A stretch of 64,000 nt of DNA from JBMNFB01 sp050949085 (GTDB taxonomy: Bacteria > Bacillota > UBA994 > UBA5500), in the NCBI GenBank assembly GCA_050949085.1, contig JBMNFB010000001.1:1054001-1118000 (forward strand), given 5' to 3'. Every line of letters begins with the position of its first letter. Positions within the stretch are counted from its first letter, which is position 1. Position numbers and translations under genes: made by a program. The notes under the pieces are model-generated. The model worked only from the letters and a program-made list of their open reading frames with translations. It was not told the origin of the DNA and made no database searches. Below are positions 34,337-45,390 of this stretch, piece by piece.

Positions 34337-35468
34337 GTATTGGGGCCATCGAGAAAGGATAGGAAGACGCGGTTGGCGACCAAGAGCATTGACTGGGGAA
34401 TGGCATAGCCCCGCTGCGTCCTGATCAGCCAGCGGCGATCCAGGAGATCGGTCAGCGTTGGTCCAAAGTCATCTTCGAGGCTGCTGCCGAAACGCCGCTG
34501 ATAGGCAGCCGCATCAACCCCCTGCGTCAAGCGCAGGCCGAGGATGATCGTCTCGGCCTTGCTGGCGGCGAGATCGAGTCGCTCGCTGGAGCCAGTAGCC
34601 AGCTGACCGGCCTGCAGTCGCTGCCGCCAGGCCCCATAGTCACTCACGTTGCAGGCTCGTTCGCCCTGCAGGTAGGAGCAGGCCGCCGGGCCGAGACCGA
34701 CGTAATCGCCGTTATACCAGTAGTTCAGGTTATGGCGGCACTCAAAACCGGCGCGCGCGAAATTGGAGATCTCATATTGCTCCAGACCATATACGGGCAG
34801 CTGCCGCTGCGCCGCTTCGTACATATCTGCCACCAGGTCGTCAGCAGGCAGGGCCAATTCGCCAGCCGCCACCTGTTCTCCCAGGGGGGTGGCCGGGTGC
34901 ACCTCCAGCGCATAAAGCGAAAGATGCTGCAAACCTGCTGCGGCCAGCAGCCGCAGACTCTCCTGCCAGTCGTCCAGCGTCTGCCCGGGGATTCCGTAGA
35001 TCAGGTCGGCACTGATGTTGTCAAATCCGGCCTGCTGCGCTGCAGCGATGGCCTGCAGCGCCTGTTCAGGGCTGTGCTGCCGCCCCAGCAGCCAAAGCAG
35101 CCTGGGGTTCAGGGTCTGGATGCCAAAGCTGAGCCGATTCACCCCTGCCTGGCGCAGAGCCACCAGGGTGGTGGCATCGACGGTGCCGGGGTTTGCCTCC
35201 AGGCTGATCTCCGCCGTAGGCGACAAATGAAAATATCGGCTGACCATAGCAAGGGCAGCCGATACCGTCTCGGGGTGGAGCAGACTGGGCGTTCCCCCGC
35301 CGAAGAAGACTGATTCGAGGGTCCCGCTCCCCGGCGCGCGCAGCGCTGCCTCACGCTCCAGCAGATCGAGGTACTCCATCTCGTCTATCGTGCTCGGAGT
35401 CAGCGAGTAAAAATCGCAGTAGGTGCACTTCTGGCGGCAGAAAGGCACATGCAGATAGAGGCCCGCCA

Positions 35469-35469
<1 letters not shown>
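34333..35469 (-). CDS. hemW: Radical-SAM protein HemW (heme chaperone)
   Basis: 378 residues. The ATG at 35469 overlaps the lepA stop (TAATG), which argues for translational coupling. The radical-SAM cluster motif is CRQKCTYCDFYS near the N-terminus. GGGTPSLL, EANPGT and the C-terminal HemN-type domain are present. HemW inserts heme into respiratory enzymes; it was formerly mis-called coproporphyrinogen oxidase. lepA-hemW-hrcA is the normal Firmicute order. Confidence 0.94.
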
Positions 35470-37265
<1,796 letters not shown>

Positions 37266-37337
37266 CCCCTTGCCCCCTTCCTCCTAAAGCCAGACTAAGC
37301 AGTATTATACCATACCGCCTCTGCCCTCAACCCACAC

Positions 37338-37394
37338 CGAAGTGGGTGTGCCCTGGCTGACCAAAGGCTAGAGGGGCTGCCGTTAGACAGCCCC
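37338..37394. repeat. Diverged copy (D) of the dispersed intergenic repeat
   Basis: It shares the core CCGAAG(T)GGGTGTGCCCTG and the AGAGGGGCT...AGCCCC end with copies A and B, with gaps in between. It lies between lepA and spoIIP and overlaps the hairpin at 37371-37396. Confidence 0.5.
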
Positions 37395-37396
37395 TC
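37371..37396 (-). terminator. Hairpin downstream of spoIIP
   Basis: A 9-bp GAGGGGCTG/CAGCCCCTC stem with an 8-nt loop, after the spoIIP stop. The U-run is weak. Confidence 0.6.
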
Positions 37397-37459
37397 GTTT
37401 GGTCTTGCTCCTCTCGCCCTGTATCACCTGTGAGCCTGGCTCCTGAGACAGGGGCGCGG

Positions 37460-38551
37460 CTATCGCTCCGCCTTCTGCTGGTCAGCGATGACGGCGATGA
37501 TGCCGTCGGCCAGGAATCTGGTGGTGCGCAGGGCTTCGTCCATGGTGTTCTTATCGCCCCCAATCTCGATCAAAACGGCGTTGTCGCGCACATGCTGGTT
37601 GAAGCGGGTGTTCTCGCGGACGAGAATGCCCCGGGAGAGTCCTGGATAGAGCTCCTCCAGTTTATTATGGAGGGCCTGGGCGAACTCCAGGTTCTTCCGC
37701 CAGTTGGGATGCCCCAATTTCTGGTTGGAGCCAATGACGAAATAGACACGGGCGACGCTCTGCCCCTGAATAACTGTGGTCGTCACCGAACGAGGGACAG
37801 CATCGCGATGGATGTCAAAGACATACTCCAGGCTAGGGTTCTTCTCCAGCTCCGCACTGATTGTCTGCAGCGACTGGGAGTAGGAATAGGAGAAGGCATT
37901 TCTCACGTTATCTGCCCGGGAGTGAGTGACGGCTGCGCCGCGGTCTATCAGCTCCTCAGCCAGGCGGGCACCCACCTTGACGACCGTCTGTTCGGGATCG
38001 CCATAGACATGCGATTTTCCCGAAGTTGGCTGGTATGACTCGGTGTTATGGGTCTGGTAGATGAGGATCTGCGGTGTGCGCAGCAAGCCGTGGGCGCTGG
38101 CCTGAGCCGAGACCTCGTCTTCCAGCATAGGCACGAGAGGAGGTATCGGCGGATCGGAGGCCGGCAGCAGCTCGATCTCCTCAATCGGGTCGCGCTGGGG
38201 CAGATGGCGCAGAACAGGGATGGCCATGGCCAGCATGTCCCGCGGCCGGCTGAGCTTCAGGCGCTGCAGAAGCCGAGCAATGGCCATCGCCCAGGCATTG
38301 CTCTGTTCTGCCGCCGAGACGCCAAAGATATGCTTGGGCAGAGCGCTCTGCAGAACCTGTTTCCAGAGTTCGTCCCCTGCCTGCAGCAAGGCCTCTAGCG
38401 GCGATGTTTCACTTTGCTGGCTGGCCAGAACTGCAGAATAGGCGCTGATGGTGGGATAGATGAGCGGCGTCAGGAACAGCCCACAGGCCAGGACAACCAT
38501 CAGCGCCGTGCCCAGGCTGCTCCGCCGCCGCCGGCTACTACGCGGTGGAAT
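37460..38551 (-). CDS. spoIIP: Stage II sporulation protein P, peptidoglycan hydrolase
   Basis: About 363 residues if an ATT at 38551 is the start; the first ATG is at 38500. The ATT reading gives a basic N-terminus (PPRSSRRRRSSLG) directly before the TM helix (ALMVVLACGLFLTPLIY), and an AAGGCAGG site lies 9 nt upstream. The ATG alternative has no ribosome-binding site and loses the basic anchor. Catalytic-domain hallmarks are YQTHNTESYQPTSG and DIHRDAVPR, and EIGGDKNTMDEA near the end. SpoIIP, with SpoIID and SpoIIM, drives engulfment of the forespore. It lies downstream of gpr, as in B. subtilis. Confidence 0.9.
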   Translation of the reverse strand: MPPRSSRRRRSSLGTALMVVLACGLFLTPLIYPTISAYSAVLASQQSETSPLEALLQAGDELWKQVLQSALPKHIFGVSAAEQSNAWAMAIARLLQRLKLSRPRDMLAMAIPVLRHLPQRDPIEEIELLPASDPPIPPLVPMLEDEVSAQASAHGLLRTPQILIYQTHNTESYQPTSGKSHVYGDPEQTVVKVGARLAEELIDRGAAVTHSRADNVRNAFSYSYSQSLQTISAELEKNPSLEYVFDIHRDAVPRSVTTTVIQGQSVARVYFVIGSNQKLGHPNWRKNLEFAQALHNKLEELYPGLSRGILVRENTRFNQHVRDNAVLIEIGGDKNTMDEALRTTRFLADGIIAVIADQQKAER

Positions 38552-38600
38552 AGTATATCACCTGCCTTCTGCGCGGATTTCTCTGATAGCTAACATATAT

Positions 38601-38630
38601 GCGGGGGAGCAGGCATACATGCTCCCCCGC
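38601..38630 (-). terminator. Hairpin between gpr and spoIIP
   Basis: An 11-bp perfect stem (GCGGGGGAGCA/TGCTCCCCCGC) with an 8-nt loop downstream of gpr. There is no strong U-run, so partial termination or processing is possible. Confidence 0.65.
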
Positions 38631-38673
38631 AGTCAGGCTGTGGTCAGAGATACTCGCAACAGGTGATAAAGCG

Positions 38674-39657
38674 TTATTGCAGGTAGCGCAGCGTGTCGCT
38701 GGTCTCCAGCCCCGGCTGGAGGGCTACGTTTAGCCCGCCGGCCAGGATCTTGCTCATCTGGCGAATCTGTTCGTCCGTCTCCTTGGGCGTGACGATCAGA
38801 TCCCCCCAGATGGGGCTGAGGACTTCCTGCACCAGCTGTCCACGCTCCTGGTGCGACAGCTTCGTCAGCGGACCATCCAGCTTGGCCTGCTGCAGAGTCT
38901 CGGATATCTTGTCGATGGCGTCCAGGACGATGGTGTTGGCGTAAACGACAGAAGGCACACCGATGGCGATCACCGGGACCCCGAGGGTCTCCTGATTGAG
39001 GGCGCGGCGCTTGTTGCCGACGCCAGAGCCGGGGTGAATACCGGTATCAGCCAGTTGAATGGTGGTCCCCAGGCGCTCCAGACTGCGTGCCGCCAGCGCA
39101 TCCACAGCGATCACGACGCCAGGCTTCACCTGCTGCACCACACCGCTGATGATATCGCCGGTTTCGATGCCGGTGATGCCCAGCACCCCTGGCGCGATAG
39201 CACAGACCGACGCCATTCCGTCATCCACATAATCAGGTGCAAACTCAAACAGGTGCCGCGTGACCAGTAGCTCGTCCACCACCCGCGGACCCAGTGAATC
39301 GGGGGTCACATGCCAGTTACCCAGCCCAACCACCAGGGTGGCACCGGGGCGGTCGGCGGGCAGAAGCCGTTTCAGCTCCTCGGCTACGATCTGGCTGACG
39401 GTCTCACGCAACTCCACATCGTGGGCACGCAGCCCCGGCGCCTCAATGGTGATATAGGTGCCTGGCGGCTTACCCATCCGTAGCGCGCCCTGCTGGTCGA
39501 CAATCCTCACACGCGAGACTTGTCCACCGGCGAAGGCTGATGACTCCGTTTCCACCCCCTGCCGCTTCCAGCCCTGACTGATGGCCGCTTCATGCGCCTC
39601 AAGGGCCAGGTCGGTATGGATAGACAGGTGCTGAAGGGAGCCGTCGCTTGCACTCAT
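38674..39657 (-). CDS. gpr: Germination protease GPR
   Basis: 327 residues of the A25 spore-protease family. LVVGLGNWHVTPDSLGPRVVDEL, APGVLGITGIETGDII and VIAVDALAARSLERLGTTIQL (all read in part) are family hallmarks. It is made as a zymogen in the forespore and degrades small acid-soluble spore proteins at germination. The propeptide (first 15 or so residues) is visible. It lies 3 nt downstream of nothing on its own strand; its downstream neighbour is spoIIP. Confidence 0.95.
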   Translation of the reverse strand: MSASDGSLQHLSIHTDLALEAHEAAISQGWKRQGVETESSAFAGGQVSRVRIVDQQGALRMGKPPGTYITIEAPGLRAHDVELRETVSQIVAEELKRLLPADRPGATLVVGLGNWHVTPDSLGPRVVDELLVTRHLFEFAPDYVDDGMASVCAIAPGVLGITGIETGDIISGVVQQVKPGVVIAVDALAARSLERLGTTIQLADTGIHPGSGVGNKRRALNQETLGVPVIAIGVPSVVYANTIVLDAIDKISETLQQAKLDGPLTKLSHQERGQLVQEVLSPIWGDLIVTPKETDEQIRQMSKILAGGLNVALQPGLETSDTLRYLQ

Positions 39658-39660
39658 GGA

Positions 39661-39987
39661 TTAGCGCAATTCGGTGGGGACGACTGCGTCAATCAGACCG
39701 ATCACCAATGATGCCAGCAGGGCACCGATGATCCCAACGTCGAATCCATCCACCAGCAAGCCGGCCAGATAGATGGTGACGGCAGCAGTGATAAATCCTA
39801 CGAGACCACGGCTGCGGGGGCTGACGCTGTCGCCCATGAAGCGTTCGACAACCCAGCCGATCAGCGCGATCACCAGCGCGGTGATCAAGGCGGCACTGAA
39901 ACCGGCTACCTCCACCCCGGGAAGCAGGAACCCCACAAACATCAGAACCAGCGCGGAAACGATAAAACGAAAAATCGCACCAAGCAT
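39661..39987 (-). CDS. Small holin-like / YvlD-type membrane protein
   Basis: 108 residues. The ATG at 39987 is chosen for GAGGAGGTAG upstream; a longer frame extends through a region that opposes rpsT and is not credible. Four TM helices are visible (IFRFIVSALVLMFVGFLL, ALITALVIALIGWVVERF, GLVGFITAAVTIYLAGLL, GIIGALLASLVIGLIDAVV). It resembles phage-holin-superfamily IV / YvlD proteins, whose role in non-phage settings is unknown. Its stop is 3 nt before the gpr start, so they may be co-transcribed with gpr downstream. Confidence 0.82.
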   Translation of the reverse strand: MLGAIFRFIVSALVLMFVGFLLPGVEVAGFSAALITALVIALIGWVVERFMGDSVSPRSRGLVGFITAAVTIYLAGLLVDGFDVGIIGALLASLVIGLIDAVVPTELR

Positions 39988-40128
39988 CTTGCTACCTCCT
40001 CGGTTATCTGCTAGAATTTGATAGGTGATTTTAGTCTTTCCGCAAGCTACCTGCCGTATTCCCGACACGGCAGGTGCTTTGGCCGTGTCTGACCGATAAT
40101 ATCCGACCAGAACCGGGAGGTGAACTTG

Positions 40129-40404
40129 TTGGCAAATAGCAGATCTGCGCTCAAGCGAATCAGAATCACCGAGAAGCGCACTAAGCGGAATCGGCACGTC
40201 AAGTCGACGATGCGCACTGCGGTGCGCAGTTTCCGCACAGCGGTGACTGAGAATAACAACGAGACGGCTGAGCTCAAGTTGCGCGAAGCGATCAGGCAGC
40301 TGGACAAGGCTGTCAGCAAAGGTGTGATCCACCGCAATCAGGCAGCTCGCAAGAAGTCTCGTCTGACGAAGCAGCTCAACCGCATGCAGTCAGCTGACTC
40401 GTAA
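40129..40404 (+). CDS. rpsT: 30S ribosomal protein S20
   Basis: 91 residues. The TTG at 40129 (reading M-ANSRSALKRIR) fits the S20 family start and lies 7 nt after GGGAGGT; the GTG at 40120 overlaps that site and is unlikely. The protein is a basic three-helix bundle. S20 is an early 16S assembly protein. It is the only plus-strand gene in this stretch, divergent from the holin-like gene and convergent with holA. Confidence 0.95.
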   Translation: MANSRSALKRIRITEKRTKRNRHVKSTMRTAVRSFRTAVTENNNETAELKLREAIRQLDKAVSKGVIHRNQAARKKSRLTKQLNRMQSADS

Positions 40405-40417
40405 ACAGATAACAATA

Positions 40418-40449
40418 AACACCTGGTCTCATCCGCCAGGTGTTTTTGC
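40418..40449. terminator. Bidirectional terminator, rpsT/holA
   Basis: AACACCTGG/CCAGGTGTT with a 9-nt loop, followed by TTTTTGCTTT on the plus strand; the A-run before it serves holA on the other strand. Confidence 0.92.
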
Positions 40450-40466
40450 TTTCTCTATAGTTCTGC

Positions 40467-41501
40467 CTAGAGCTGGCTCAACTCCATCAGTAGCACGTCG
40501 AGAGCGCGGTCCGGCTTTAGTTCCCCCGTCTTGATCGCCTCGTCGGCGCGCAGGCAAACTTCCAGGCTAGCTTCTGCCTTCTGGTACGACCAGAGCTGCG
40601 CCTGCTCGATCACCTTGCCGGCCGGATACGGGTGCATCTGCAGCGGCGGTTTGGCCATCCGGGCGATGATGTCGCGCTCGGGCAGCCTGGCGTCGAGGCC
40701 GGCCCTGGCGAGGGTGATGGCGCGCAGCTGCTTGGCGATCATCCCCAGGATCAGCAAGGGTTCCTGACCCTCGGCCAGCAGCTTATCGATGAGAGCCAGC
40801 GATTTGCCCAGTTCGCGCCGCCCGATGGCATCCACCAGGTCAAAGCTGCTCGTCTGCTGATTCCGGCTGATGAGCGAATCGAGGTCGGCAGCGGTTAGCG
40901 GTCGGCGCTCCTTGCCGGCAAAGCCCACCAATTTCGCCACTTCCAAACGCAGCGCCGCCAGGTCGGTCCCCACGCGGTCTACGATCAGGCCGCCGCTGCC
41001 GCGCGGCACCTGGAGCCTGGCTCTGCTCAGCTGCTCTTCCACCCAGGCAATGGCGTCACGCCGTGTCAGGGTGGCCAGGTCGAGCACCACCCCCCGGCTG
41101 TTCAACGTCCGATAGGTCTTGAGGCGCCTGTCCACTTCCGGCGCCAGCAGCACGCAGCAGATATCCTCCGGCCAGCGACCTGTGTCCAGCAGCGCATCCC
41201 AGTCGCCCTCCAGCTTCTGCTTCAGGAAGCCTGGCTGATCGATAATCACCAGACGCCGGGTTCCAAACATGGGCGGGGCGAAAATCGCTTCCTCCAGTTC
41301 AGCAAACGTGAGCTGGCGCCCATCGAAGCGGGCAATATTGATATCGGCCAGCTCCTCCGGAACCACCTGAGGACGCAACAGGCGCAACAGATCGTGGGCC
41401 AGCACCTGCTCCGGCCCGGCAAAGACATACAGCGGCCGAATTTCACCCTGCTGTATGCTTCTCGCCATGGCTCGGTAGCTCTGAACTGTGTTGGCGGCCA
41501 T
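40467..41501 (-). CDS. holA: DNA polymerase III subunit delta
   Basis: 344 residues. It has a RecA-like N-terminal fold (RPLYVFAGPEQVLAHDLLRLL; FGTRRLVIIDQPGFL) without a working Walker A, a lid domain, and a C-terminal collar. Delta opens the beta clamp in the clamp-loader complex. It follows comEC by 20 nt; comEC-holA-(rpsT) is the standard Firmicute order. Confidence 0.94.
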   Translation of the reverse strand: MAANTVQSYRAMARSIQQGEIRPLYVFAGPEQVLAHDLLRLLRPQVVPEELADINIARFDGRQLTFAELEEAIFAPPMFGTRRLVIIDQPGFLKQKLEGDWDALLDTGRWPEDICCVLLAPEVDRRLKTYRTLNSRGVVLDLATLTRRDAIAWVEEQLSRARLQVPRGSGGLIVDRVGTDLAALRLEVAKLVGFAGKERRPLTAADLDSLISRNQQTSSFDLVDAIGRRELGKSLALIDKLLAEGQEPLLILGMIAKQLRAITLARAGLDARLPERDIIARMAKPPLQMHPYPAGKVIEQAQLWSYQKAEASLEVCLRADEAIKTGELKPDRALDVLLMELSQL

Positions 41502-41521
41502 TCCGCTCCCCTCCCCTGCAC

Positions 41522-43756
41522 TTAGTCATCCAGCCAGGCGCGCACCAGCACCTGGCGCGGTCGAATGCGCACCAGCACAGCCCCCTGCTGATCGGTGCGC
41601 CAGATCACCCGGCTGTATTGCTCCAACCGGCTGATCGCCGCCGGCGACGGGTGCCCGTAAAGATTGGGCCCCGTAGGAATTATAACATAGTCGGGGCGCA
41701 GCGCCTGCAGCAGCTCCTGACTGTTGCTGCCGGCACTGCCGTGGTGGCCGGCCACCAGAAGGTCTGGAGCGCCAGCCAGATACGGCAGCAGCTCGGCTTC
41801 TTCGGCAATGCCGATGTCTCCGGGCAGGAGCAGCGAAAACTCCGGCCAGGAAAGCTGTAGCACCAGCGAATCGCCGTTTTCGTCCACCCGGGCGGGACCG
41901 TGAGCTGGATGCAGCACCGTTACCCGGGCCGCCCCGTAACGCTGCAAGTCCCCGCGGTTGGTGGTCAACAGCGGCACCCGATGCTCATCCGCTATAGCTG
42001 CCAGCTCGGTATAAGCGGGGGATTGCAGGCTCTGGGCGGCGATATAGATGCGATCAACCGGAAAAGCAGCCAGCACCGCAGCCAGCCCCAGCGTGTGGTC
42101 GTCATGCAGATGGGACAGATAGATGGCCTGGATGCGCCTCGTGCCGTAGTAGCGCAAAGCAGGCACCAGGATGTTCTCACCCACCGCCGTGTGTCCGCCG
42201 CCGACATCGAAGAGCACGGCGCTGCCGCCCGGCAGGTGGAGCGCACTGGCCATGCCCTGTCCCACGCCGAACACCGTAAACTGATATTCATTGCGCGCCC
42301 AGCGCGCCAGCGGCTGCCAGGTGAGGAGCAGGACGAGGCAGAGAGCGCAGACCGGGGCAAGCAACTTGCGCCAGGATCGCCAGCGCTCGAGAGGCAGTGA
42401 GCCGAGCAGCGCCAGATAGAGGGCAACCAACAGCAAGGGGACGGCTCCGAGACTGAGGCTGGCTCCCGGCCAGGTGGCGAACCAGTCAACGGCGAGCAGA
42501 ATCAGCCTGAGTACCAGCCGCAGCAGGGGCAGCAGCAGATCGCCCAGCACCGGAACCACCAGGTAAGCCAGCCCCAACCCCAGCACAAGTGGCAGAACTG
42601 GCACCACTATCAGGTTGAAGACGAGCGCCAGGGGAGATAACAGATAGAAATAGTAGACACAGAGGGGCAGGGTGGCGGCCTGAGCGGCCAGACTGACGGC
42701 GATCGCCCTCTCCAGGCGGAAGGGCAGCCCAGGCAGGCGCTGCTCCAGCACAGGGGCCAACGCCAGGATGCCCCAGGTAGCAGCAAATGAAAGCTGAAAG
42801 CCGACATCAAACAGATAGGCCGGGTTGTAGAGGAGGATCAGCAGCGCTGCCGCAGCCAGGGTGGTCATCCAGTCGCGCAACCGGCCGGTAGCCACCGCCA
42901 GGAGGCCAACCCAGGCCATGATAATCGCGCGCCAGACTGCTGGCCGCGGCCCGAGAATCAGGCCGTAAATCAGCAACCAGGCGGCAAGAACGGCTGGATG
43001 CCAGCGCGCCGGAAAACGCAGGCGCACGATGAGTTGTCGCATCAACAGGAGCAGCAGACCGACATGCAGACCGGAGACAGACAGGACATGGGCCAGCCCG
43101 GTGGTGCGCCAGGCTTCCACCCAATCGCCCTGAGCGCTGCTTCCCAGCAGCAGCTTCCCCAGCAGTTCGCCGGCGTCGCCGCCGACGCGGGCCGCCCGCT
43201 GGCCGAGCCAGCGCGGCAACCAGGCAGGGCCGGCCTGCGGTGCAGCCTCCTGCTGCAAACTGCCCGGATCGTTGATAAAGGCATCGGCGAGGATTCCCTG
43301 CCGACGGAGGTAGGCTGCATAGTCGAACTGACCTGGATTGAGCGGCTGCTCGGGTTCCTCGAAGTTGATCACCCCGGTAAGCACATCGCCCGGTGCATAC
43401 TCGCCGCCTTGCACTGCCAGGCGCGCCCGCAGCGGGTTCCAGAAAGGAATCGGCTGGCCACCCAGTTGCTCCACCTGAACGGTGAGCCACGTCACCTGAC
43501 TGCGCGACTCCACGCTCTGCACCCGCACCTGGGTCTCTACTCGCCCATATTCGCCTGGCCATACCGGCGTGCGCACCAACAAGCAGGCCGCGCCCAGACA
43601 GCAGCCCAGCAGACAAACGGTCAACAGCTCTCGTCGGCAAGACAGAGAAACAGCAAAAAGAACCGCCGCTCCAAGAACGGCAGTGACTCCCATCCAATCG
43701 CCCAAGACAATCCCGCTGGCAAAACCAATCGTCAGCCAAAGCAATGGTCTCCGCAC
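41522..43756 (-). CDS. comEC: ComEC/Rec2 competence DNA channel
   Basis: 744 residues from GTG 43756, which gives MRRPLLWLTIGFASGI, the usual ComEC N-terminus, with GGGGTG 5 nt upstream; an ATG at 43813 lacks a clear site. It has an N-terminal DUF4131 OB-like domain (about 25-180), a polytopic competence core (about 200-470), then a metallo-beta-lactamase domain with SHLHDDHTLGL and GHHGSAGSNSQELL. It carries ssDNA across the membrane, and the MBL domain may degrade the other strand. Here comEA is separated from it by ypeB and sleB. Confidence 0.94.
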   Translation of the reverse strand: MRRPLLWLTIGFASGIVLGDWMGVTAVLGAAVLFAVSLSCRRELLTVCLLGCCLGAACLLVRTPVWPGEYGRVETQVRVQSVESRSQVTWLTVQVEQLGGQPIPFWNPLRARLAVQGGEYAPGDVLTGVINFEEPEQPLNPGQFDYAAYLRRQGILADAFINDPGSLQQEAAPQAGPAWLPRWLGQRAARVGGDAGELLGKLLLGSSAQGDWVEAWRTTGLAHVLSVSGLHVGLLLLLMRQLIVRLRFPARWHPAVLAAWLLIYGLILGPRPAVWRAIIMAWVGLLAVATGRLRDWMTTLAAAALLILLYNPAYLFDVGFQLSFAATWGILALAPVLEQRLPGLPFRLERAIAVSLAAQAATLPLCVYYFYLLSPLALVFNLIVVPVLPLVLGLGLAYLVVPVLGDLLLPLLRLVLRLILLAVDWFATWPGASLSLGAVPLLLVALYLALLGSLPLERWRSWRKLLAPVCALCLVLLLTWQPLARWARNEYQFTVFGVGQGMASALHLPGGSAVLFDVGGGHTAVGENILVPALRYYGTRRIQAIYLSHLHDDHTLGLAAVLAAFPVDRIYIAAQSLQSPAYTELAAIADEHRVPLLTTNRGDLQRYGAARVTVLHPAHGPARVDENGDSLVLQLSWPEFSLLLPGDIGIAEEAELLPYLAGAPDLLVAGHHGSAGSNSQELLQALRPDYVIIPTGPNLYGHPSPAAISRLEQYSRVIWRTDQQGAVLVRIRPRQVLVRAWLDD

Positions 43757-43997
43757 GCTGGCACCCCATCCACCGCCCTTCCAGATTTCGCAGGGCGGGA
43801 GCAGTTGTTGCATAGTTCTTTATGCGGTCACCCTTTCCTGCACAGCAGATATGCTCAGACGTCAGCACTGAACCTGGCCCTGCGCTGCAGTTCCGACAGG
43901 GGCCAATTGGTTCCGTACTCCAGGTTAAGGCACAGGAAGAGGGCCGCGTTGGACCCCCTTCCATACTCAGATCTGCCAGTTACTTGCACACATGCTC

Positions 43998-45368
43998 CTA
44001 GTCCGCCGTCCAGGCCTCGGCATAGGGGAGTTCGGTCTCCTCGAGGCGTACAATCTGCAACTCTTCGCCGGATACTGCATCCACATAGATCAGGAAGTGA
44101 TCGTTACCACGCCGCATCGGCAGTTCATAGACCAGAGTCTCCTGGCCCTGGCCGTTGAAGATCAGCGCCAGCTCCGGCGGACCGATGAGCTCGATCTCCT
44201 GGGAGAGCCGCTCCAGCGCATCCTCCACCACCAGCGCCGGCTGGGGAATATCGCGCCGTCCTCGATGGTAGGCAGTGTAGCCGTTCCCTTCAAAGCCGAT
44301 GATATCGCCGTTATCACGGGCGACGCGCACGCGCAGCAGATCTGGATAGACGAGAACACCGTCCTGCTCAAAAACATAGGCGAATAGCACCGATCCCTGA
44401 TATTCATGCTGACCTACCAGCCGCATATCGCGAAAACCGCGCCGGCGCAGGAAGCGCTCAGCTCGCTGGCGCAGGGCGCTCGTCGGCAAGGTAGCCGTCT
44501 CCGGCTGGCGCGTATCCAGCATCCAGAGCACGCGCCCCAGCTGCTGGGTAACCTCGACGGTAATGCGCCGATCACGCGTGCTCGGGGTGATCACAAAGCT
44601 GTAAGTGGGAATATTCCCGTTGGTCTTTTCCACAGACAGCACCTGGTAGCTGGCCGGGTTCTGCGGGGAGAGAAACCAGAGCGCGGTGGTCCTGGCCTCT
44701 TCCTCGCTGATCGTGTCGCCATGCAGCGCGGTAGGTGGAGGGTGCACGACGCCAATCCGCTGATCAAACTGCACTTCCGGAAACTCCTGCACCTGTTCAT
44801 TGACCAGGCGCAGACCATCGACTACCGAGTTATCCTGGCTCCCGCCGCGCCGCACCTGCCTGAGCAGTGAGTTCTCCAGAGCGACCCAGCGCAGGTTTTT
44901 CTCCAGAATGGTGGCTTGCAGCGCTGTCAGTTCCTCGCCGATCTGCGCCGCACTCTGCTGCAGCTGATCGATCTGTCTCCGGTCTTCACTGCTGAGGCAG
45001 GTGCCGCTGCAGGTCAGATTATGCAGATAGTCGCCGGCGCGACTGAGGAATGCCTCGGTCTCGTCCAGCGACACCAGGCCGAGGGGTAGCTGACCAACCT
45101 TATCACGAGCAGCCGATATCTCCCGCCAGACAACGGAGAGCTGCTGCGCCTCCTGCGCCTGGCTGCTGGCCACACTCAGTTTGGCCAGCTCGTTTTCCAC
45201 CGATTGCAGATGCGAGACCAGTTCGGCAAAGGCACGCTGGTAGTTGTTCTCCAGGCGGAGTGCATAAGATTGGCTCTGGCGATACTGATCATAGCCCCAC
45301 CAGAGGCTGAGGCCAAGCAGTAGTACCAGGGCTGCCACCAAAAACCGCAGGTTGCGTGCGATACGCAT
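43998..45368 (-). CDS. ypeB: Germination protein YpeB
   Basis: 456 residues. The ATG at 45368 follows GGGAGGCAGC. It has an N-terminal TM helix (about 8-27), a helical region with a Cys pair (CSGTC), then three PepSY-type domains (around 190-255, 270-345 and 370-450), the last ending VSGEELQIVRLEETELPYAE. YpeB is needed for stable incorporation of the lytic enzyme SleB into the spore. It lies 22 nt after sleB. Confidence 0.94.
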   Translation of the reverse strand: MRIARNLRFLVAALVLLLGLSLWWGYDQYRQSQSYALRLENNYQRAFAELVSHLQSVENELAKLSVASSQAQEAQQLSVVWREISAARDKVGQLPLGLVSLDETEAFLSRAGDYLHNLTCSGTCLSSEDRRQIDQLQQSAAQIGEELTALQATILEKNLRWVALENSLLRQVRRGGSQDNSVVDGLRLVNEQVQEFPEVQFDQRIGVVHPPPTALHGDTISEEEARTTALWFLSPQNPASYQVLSVEKTNGNIPTYSFVITPSTRDRRITVEVTQQLGRVLWMLDTRQPETATLPTSALRQRAERFLRRRGFRDMRLVGQHEYQGSVLFAYVFEQDGVLVYPDLLRVRVARDNGDIIGFEGNGYTAYHRGRRDIPQPALVVEDALERLSQEIELIGPPELALIFNGQGQETLVYELPMRRGNDHFLIYVDAVSGEELQIVRLEETELPYAEAWTAD

Positions 45369-45390
45369 AGGGCGCTGCCTCCCTTCTTTG

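Noticed and set aside
39988..40332. 115-codon N-terminal extension of the holin-like protein
   Set aside because: It lies antisense to rpsT; the ATG at 39987 has GAGGAGG and begins the first membrane helix.
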